Shown here piece by piece: positions 6,101 through 7,900 of a stretch of DNA of 7,900 nt. Under the pieces are notes generated by a model. The model was given only the letters and a program-made list of their open reading frames with translations. It did not search any database and was not told the origin of the DNA. Position 1 is the first letter of the stretch. Each line of letters begins with the position of its first letter. The stretch is from an uncultured Kouleothrix sp. (GTDB lineage: Bacteria > Chloroflexota > Chloroflexia > Chloroflexales > Roseiflexaceae): positions 1 through 7,900 of the forward strand of contig CALLYN010000538.1 of assembly GCA_937858455.1 (NCBI GenBank), read 5' to 3'. The translations under genes were made by a program, and so were the position numbers.

Positions 6101-7597
6101 TTCGGCGGCGCGGGCCGAAGAGACGTCCTGGGCGGTCCCGCGGATGCGCAGCGCGGGACCGTGGCCCTCGCTCTCGAGGCGGAAGTGGAGGATCTCCATG
6201 GGGGTGCCGTCCCGGGCGAGGCGGCAGTCCAGGTCGATGCGGTGCGGCATCGCGTCCACCTGCTCAAGGGCGTGCAGGAAGCGCGGGCGGTCGTCCGGAT
6301 GCAGGCGTACCGCCACGTCGCGTGACTCGCCGGTGGGATCGACCCAGTCGCCCACTTCCACACCTGCGAAAGCAACACGCAAGGTCTGCGCCGCATCGCC
6401 GACCGAAATCCCCATCGCATTGGCGAGCCCACGGTTCAACTCGATCTTGAGTTCGTCCTTGGGTTCCTGCTCAGACAGTCCCACGTCCACCGCGCCGGGC
6501 ACCTTCTTGAGTTTTTCCATGAAGTCCGCGGCAATGGCATTGAGCTTGCGCGCGTCCGGCCCGGAGAACAGGATTTGCACGGGCTTCCTCACGCCATTGT
6601 TGATGTCGTCGAGCACCACGTATTCGGCGCCGACCAGCTTGGTGAGCGATTCGCGCAATTCCTTGGCGATCTCGGCCGCCGAGCGTTTGCGCTCCGTACT
6701 CTTGCCGATGTCGACGTAAATGCGCCCGCCGCCCGGATTGACCGAACTGTTGGTGGCCTTGGTTTCGGGAATTGCGCGAGCGAACTCCGCGGCCTTCTCG
6801 ACCTTGAGCTTGGTGTATTCCAAGCTGGACGAAGACGGTGTGCGAATGTCGACGGCGATGTTGCCCACGTCGGACGCCGGAAGGAAACTCGATCCACCCA
6901 CCGTGACTTGCAAAGCGATTGCGCCGACAAACGTAATGAACGCAATCGCTGTCATCCACTTCCGGTGATGCAGGGCCCACGCAATGACGTTGCCATAGCG
7001 GTTCGCCTGATGGTCAAACCAATCGTTGAAGCGCGACAGAATGAGACGCAGCCCTTTCTTCGGTTGGTGCTGATAGCCCACCGGATCGCCCCAATATGCG
7101 GACAGCATCGGGTCGAGCGTGAAGGAAATGTAAAGGCTCACGAGCACGGACACCGCCACGGTCAGCGCGAACGGCCGGAACCACTCGCCCGCACCGCCGC
7201 CCATGAAGGCCACCGGCAGGAATACGGACACGATCGAGAACGTGGTCGCCGCCACCGCCAAGCCGATCTCGGCGGTGCCGTTGCGCGCTGCGGTCATGCG
7301 GTCCTCGCCGTTTTCCATGTGCCGCACGATGTTTTCGCGCACCACGATGGCGTCGTCGATCAGCACGCCGATGGCAAGCGAAAGGCCCAAGAGGGTCATG
7401 AAGTTCAAGGTGAATCCGCACGCCCACACCGCGATGAACGCGGCGATGACGGAGGTGGGCAGCGAGAGCGCTGTGATCAACGTGGAGCGCCAGGAATTCA
7501 AGAACACGTACACCACGAAAATGGTCAATACGGCACCAAACAGCAGGGCCTCGATCACGTTCGACACGGTTGAGCGAAACCATAAGTATGCCGGCAC
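5498..7597 (-). CDS. Continuous chimeric frame: RND pump middle - PAS domain - NuoG C-terminus
   Basis: A single open frame of 699 codons, with no stop, joins three unrelated pieces. Residues about 8-437 are RND efflux pump. Residues about 431-493 are the end of a PAS domain. Residues about 505-699 are the molybdopterin-binding C-terminus of NuoG. The nominal start at 7597 is a GTG with no sensible N-terminus, and the first seven residues match nothing, so no real start is present. No linker, signal peptide or complete domain border separates the pieces; both outer domains are cut inside their folds. A natural protein of this order would lack the pump's first half and the whole Fe-S part of NuoG. 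I read it as a chimeric sequence (assembly misjoin, or rearrangement at short homologies). A true fusion is unlikely. The three pieces are listed separately. Confidence 0.8.
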   Translation of the reverse strand: MPAYLWFRSTVSNVIEALLFGAVLTIFVVYVFLNSWRSTLITALSLPTSVIAAFIAVWACGFTLNFMTLLGLSLAIGVLIDDAIVVRENIVRHMENGEDRMTAARNGTAEIGLAVAATTFSIVSVFLPVAFMGGGAGEWFRPFALTVAVSVLVSLYISFTLDPMLSAYWGDPVGYQHQPKKGLRLILSRFNDWFDHQANRYGNVIAWALHHRKWMTAIAFITFVGAIALQVTVGGSSFLPASDVGNIAVDIRTPSSSSLEYTKLKVEKAAEFARAIPETKATNSSVNPGGGRIYVDIGKSTERKRSAAEIAKELRESLTKLVGAEYVVLDDINNGVRKPVQILFSGPDARKLNAIAADFMEKLKKVPGAVDVGLSEQEPKDELKIELNRGLANAMGISVGDAAQTLRVAFAGVEVGDWVDPTGESRDVAVRLHPDDRPRFLHALEQVDAMPHRIDLDCRLARDGTPMEILHFRLESEGHGPALRIRGTAQDVSSARAAEAASAVAVAAPPAGWEYVVASDIADEISTRVAGYTATSYTSLDLTRKSWGRQPNEAFYYDGTSYENSEGLGVQLATLADDGKSMFQLAYREPAASAADASFPLTLVAAVRAYDGGGWMRGSKLLPRAVPAHVILSVADAQALGVGIGETVRISSATGALELRAQIDAGLSAGVVLLPLVSGVDLAGLLSGPQTRVALSKLG
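6119..6307 (-). pseudogene. PAS domain fragment (C-terminal part of a sensor kinase or GGDEF-type sensor)
   Basis: About 60 residues read as the second half of a PAS_3-type fold. They open with HPDDRPRFLHALEQ, the helix that follows the HPDD motif. Next come strands with IDLDCRLARDGTPMEILHF and then PALRIRGTAQDVS, the typical last strand and start of the signalling helix. PAS domains of this type are found in histidine kinases and diguanylate cyclases. The first half of the fold is missing and so is any output domain. It is joined at its start to RND pump sequence and at its end to NuoG. It has no ribosome binding site or start, so it cannot be a gene by itself. Confidence 0.7.
6287..7579 (-). 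pseudogene. RND family efflux pump (HAE1/AcrB-like), internal fragment
   Basis: About 430 residues come from the middle of an RND inner-membrane transporter, which exports drugs or other hydrophobic compounds using the proton gradient. They start at TM2 (VSNVIEALLFGAVLTIFVVYVFL). TM4 has the paired aspartates of the proton relay (GVLIDDAIVVRENIV, residues 81-82 of the frame, equivalent to AcrB Asp407-408). TM5-TM6 follow (FLPVAFMGGGAGEWFRPFAL), then the cytoplasmic segment, TM7, and the second periplasmic domain up to VGDWVDPTGESRDVAVRL. Missing are TM1 and the first porter domain (about 320 residues), and the last TM bundle with its essential lysine (about 350 residues). It cannot transport as it stands. 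No metal-specific CzcA/CusA methionine pattern is seen. The origin is probably proteobacterial or another Gram-negative, not the same genome as the nuo operon (inference). Confidence 0.85.
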
Positions 7598-7899
7598 CCT
7601 CCTCTCCCCAACCCCTTGAACTCTCGTTCGATATCGAAGGCATGGACTGCGCCGATTGCGCGCATGCCATTGAACGCTCGGTAGCGCGCCTCGAGGGCGT
7701 CACGGCGGCCAGCGTCAATTACACCGCCAGCCGGCTGGACGTCTCCGGCTCGGCCAACGTCGACGCGGTCACCGCGCAGGTGAAGGCCCTGGGCTACGGC
7801 ATCCGCCCAAAGACCAACACCTCGCTGCAGCGCCCTGCCCTGGCGATGGGACCGATCGGTTTCGGCCTCCTTGCTTCCAGGCTCGTTTCCAGCGTTTGA
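7570..7899 (+). CDS. HMA (heavy-metal-associated) domain protein, probably the N-terminus of a P-type metal ATPase; truncated
   Basis: The frame reads SETISMPAPSSPQPLELSFD, then IEGMDCADCAHAIERSVARL and VKALGYGIRP. That is a complete HMA fold of about 65 residues with the metal-binding GMxCxxC (Cys27 and Cys30 counted from 7570). N-terminal HMA domains like this open Zn/Cd/Pb/Cu P1B ATPases and also form stand-alone metallochaperones. The start is either ATG 7588 or a codon at 7570 (now TTG). The latter would read MSETI and may have been an ATG lost at the join with the RND piece. No ribosome binding site is visible, because the upstream sequence belongs to the oppositely oriented RND fragment. 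After about residue 80 the translation no longer resembles an ATPase, and a TGA lies at 7897-7899. The true downstream gene is therefore not seen. Confidence 0.65.
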   Translation: MSETISMPAPSSPQPLELSFDIEGMDCADCAHAIERSVARLEGVTAASVNYTASRLDVSGSANVDAVTAQVKALGYGIRPKTNTSLQRPALAMGPIGFGLLASRLVSSV

Positions 7900-7900
7900 C

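Noticed and set aside
6575..7573. A 332-codon plus-strand frame opposite the RND fragment
   Set aside because: The minus strand gives clear RND sequence, while this frame is His/Arg-rich without motifs.
5498..7597. A new sensor-transporter-oxidoreductase fusion protein
   Set aside because: All three parts are truncated within folds, the first join is on shared coding sequence, and the N-terminus makes no sense. A chimera explains it better.
6100..7600. Insertion sequence or integration event as cause of the gene breaks
   Set aside because: No transposase, terminal inverted repeats, target duplications or tRNA gene were seen at the joins.

Overview
This GC-rich window holds two unrelated blocks. 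From base 1 to about 6100 lies the distal half of a bacterial complex I (NADH:quinone oxidoreductase, 14-subunit type) operon, transcribed leftward in the order nuoG (C-terminal end only), nuoH, nuoI, nuoJ, nuoK, nuoL, nuoM (N-terminal end only, running off the left edge). The gene order and the style of the proteins (a 416-residue NuoH, a 165-residue NuoI with a proline-rich tail, and a NuoG C-terminus with a GRQPNEAFYYDGTSY-type segment) suggest Chloroflexota, class Chloroflexia. That assignment is an inference from memory of family sequences, not a search result.

The operon region is intact. All complete genes have good ribosome binding sites and no frameshifts. Its four longest spacers (76-100 nt: I-J, J-K, K-L, L-M) each carry a different inverted repeat. 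These could fold in the polycistronic mRNA between genes whose products are needed in equal amounts. NuoH, J, K, L and M are membrane-arm subunits, NuoI carries two [4Fe-4S] clusters that pass electrons to the quinone site, and NuoG belongs to the peripheral arm.

From about 6100 to 7900 the sequence stops being a nuo operon. The nuoG reading frame continues without a stop, but into pieces of other genes. First comes about 60 codons of a PAS sensor domain (about 6119-6307). Then come about 430 codons from the middle of an RND (HAE1/AcrB-like) efflux pump (about 6290-7579), lacking both its N-terminal and C-terminal parts. At about 7570-7597 this abuts, head to head on the opposite strand, the first HMA (GMDCADC) domain of what looks like a heavy-metal P-type ATPase or metallochaperone. 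That frame loses recognisable homology after about 80 codons and stops at the window edge.

The RND/PAS join falls exactly on a heptapeptide (RLHPDDR) that is plausible in both families. The simplest reading is a chimeric assembly, or less likely an in vivo rearrangement at short homologies, rather than a new multidomain protein. This is the most notable feature of the window. The right-hand 1.8 kb should not be used to infer gene context for the complex I operon.
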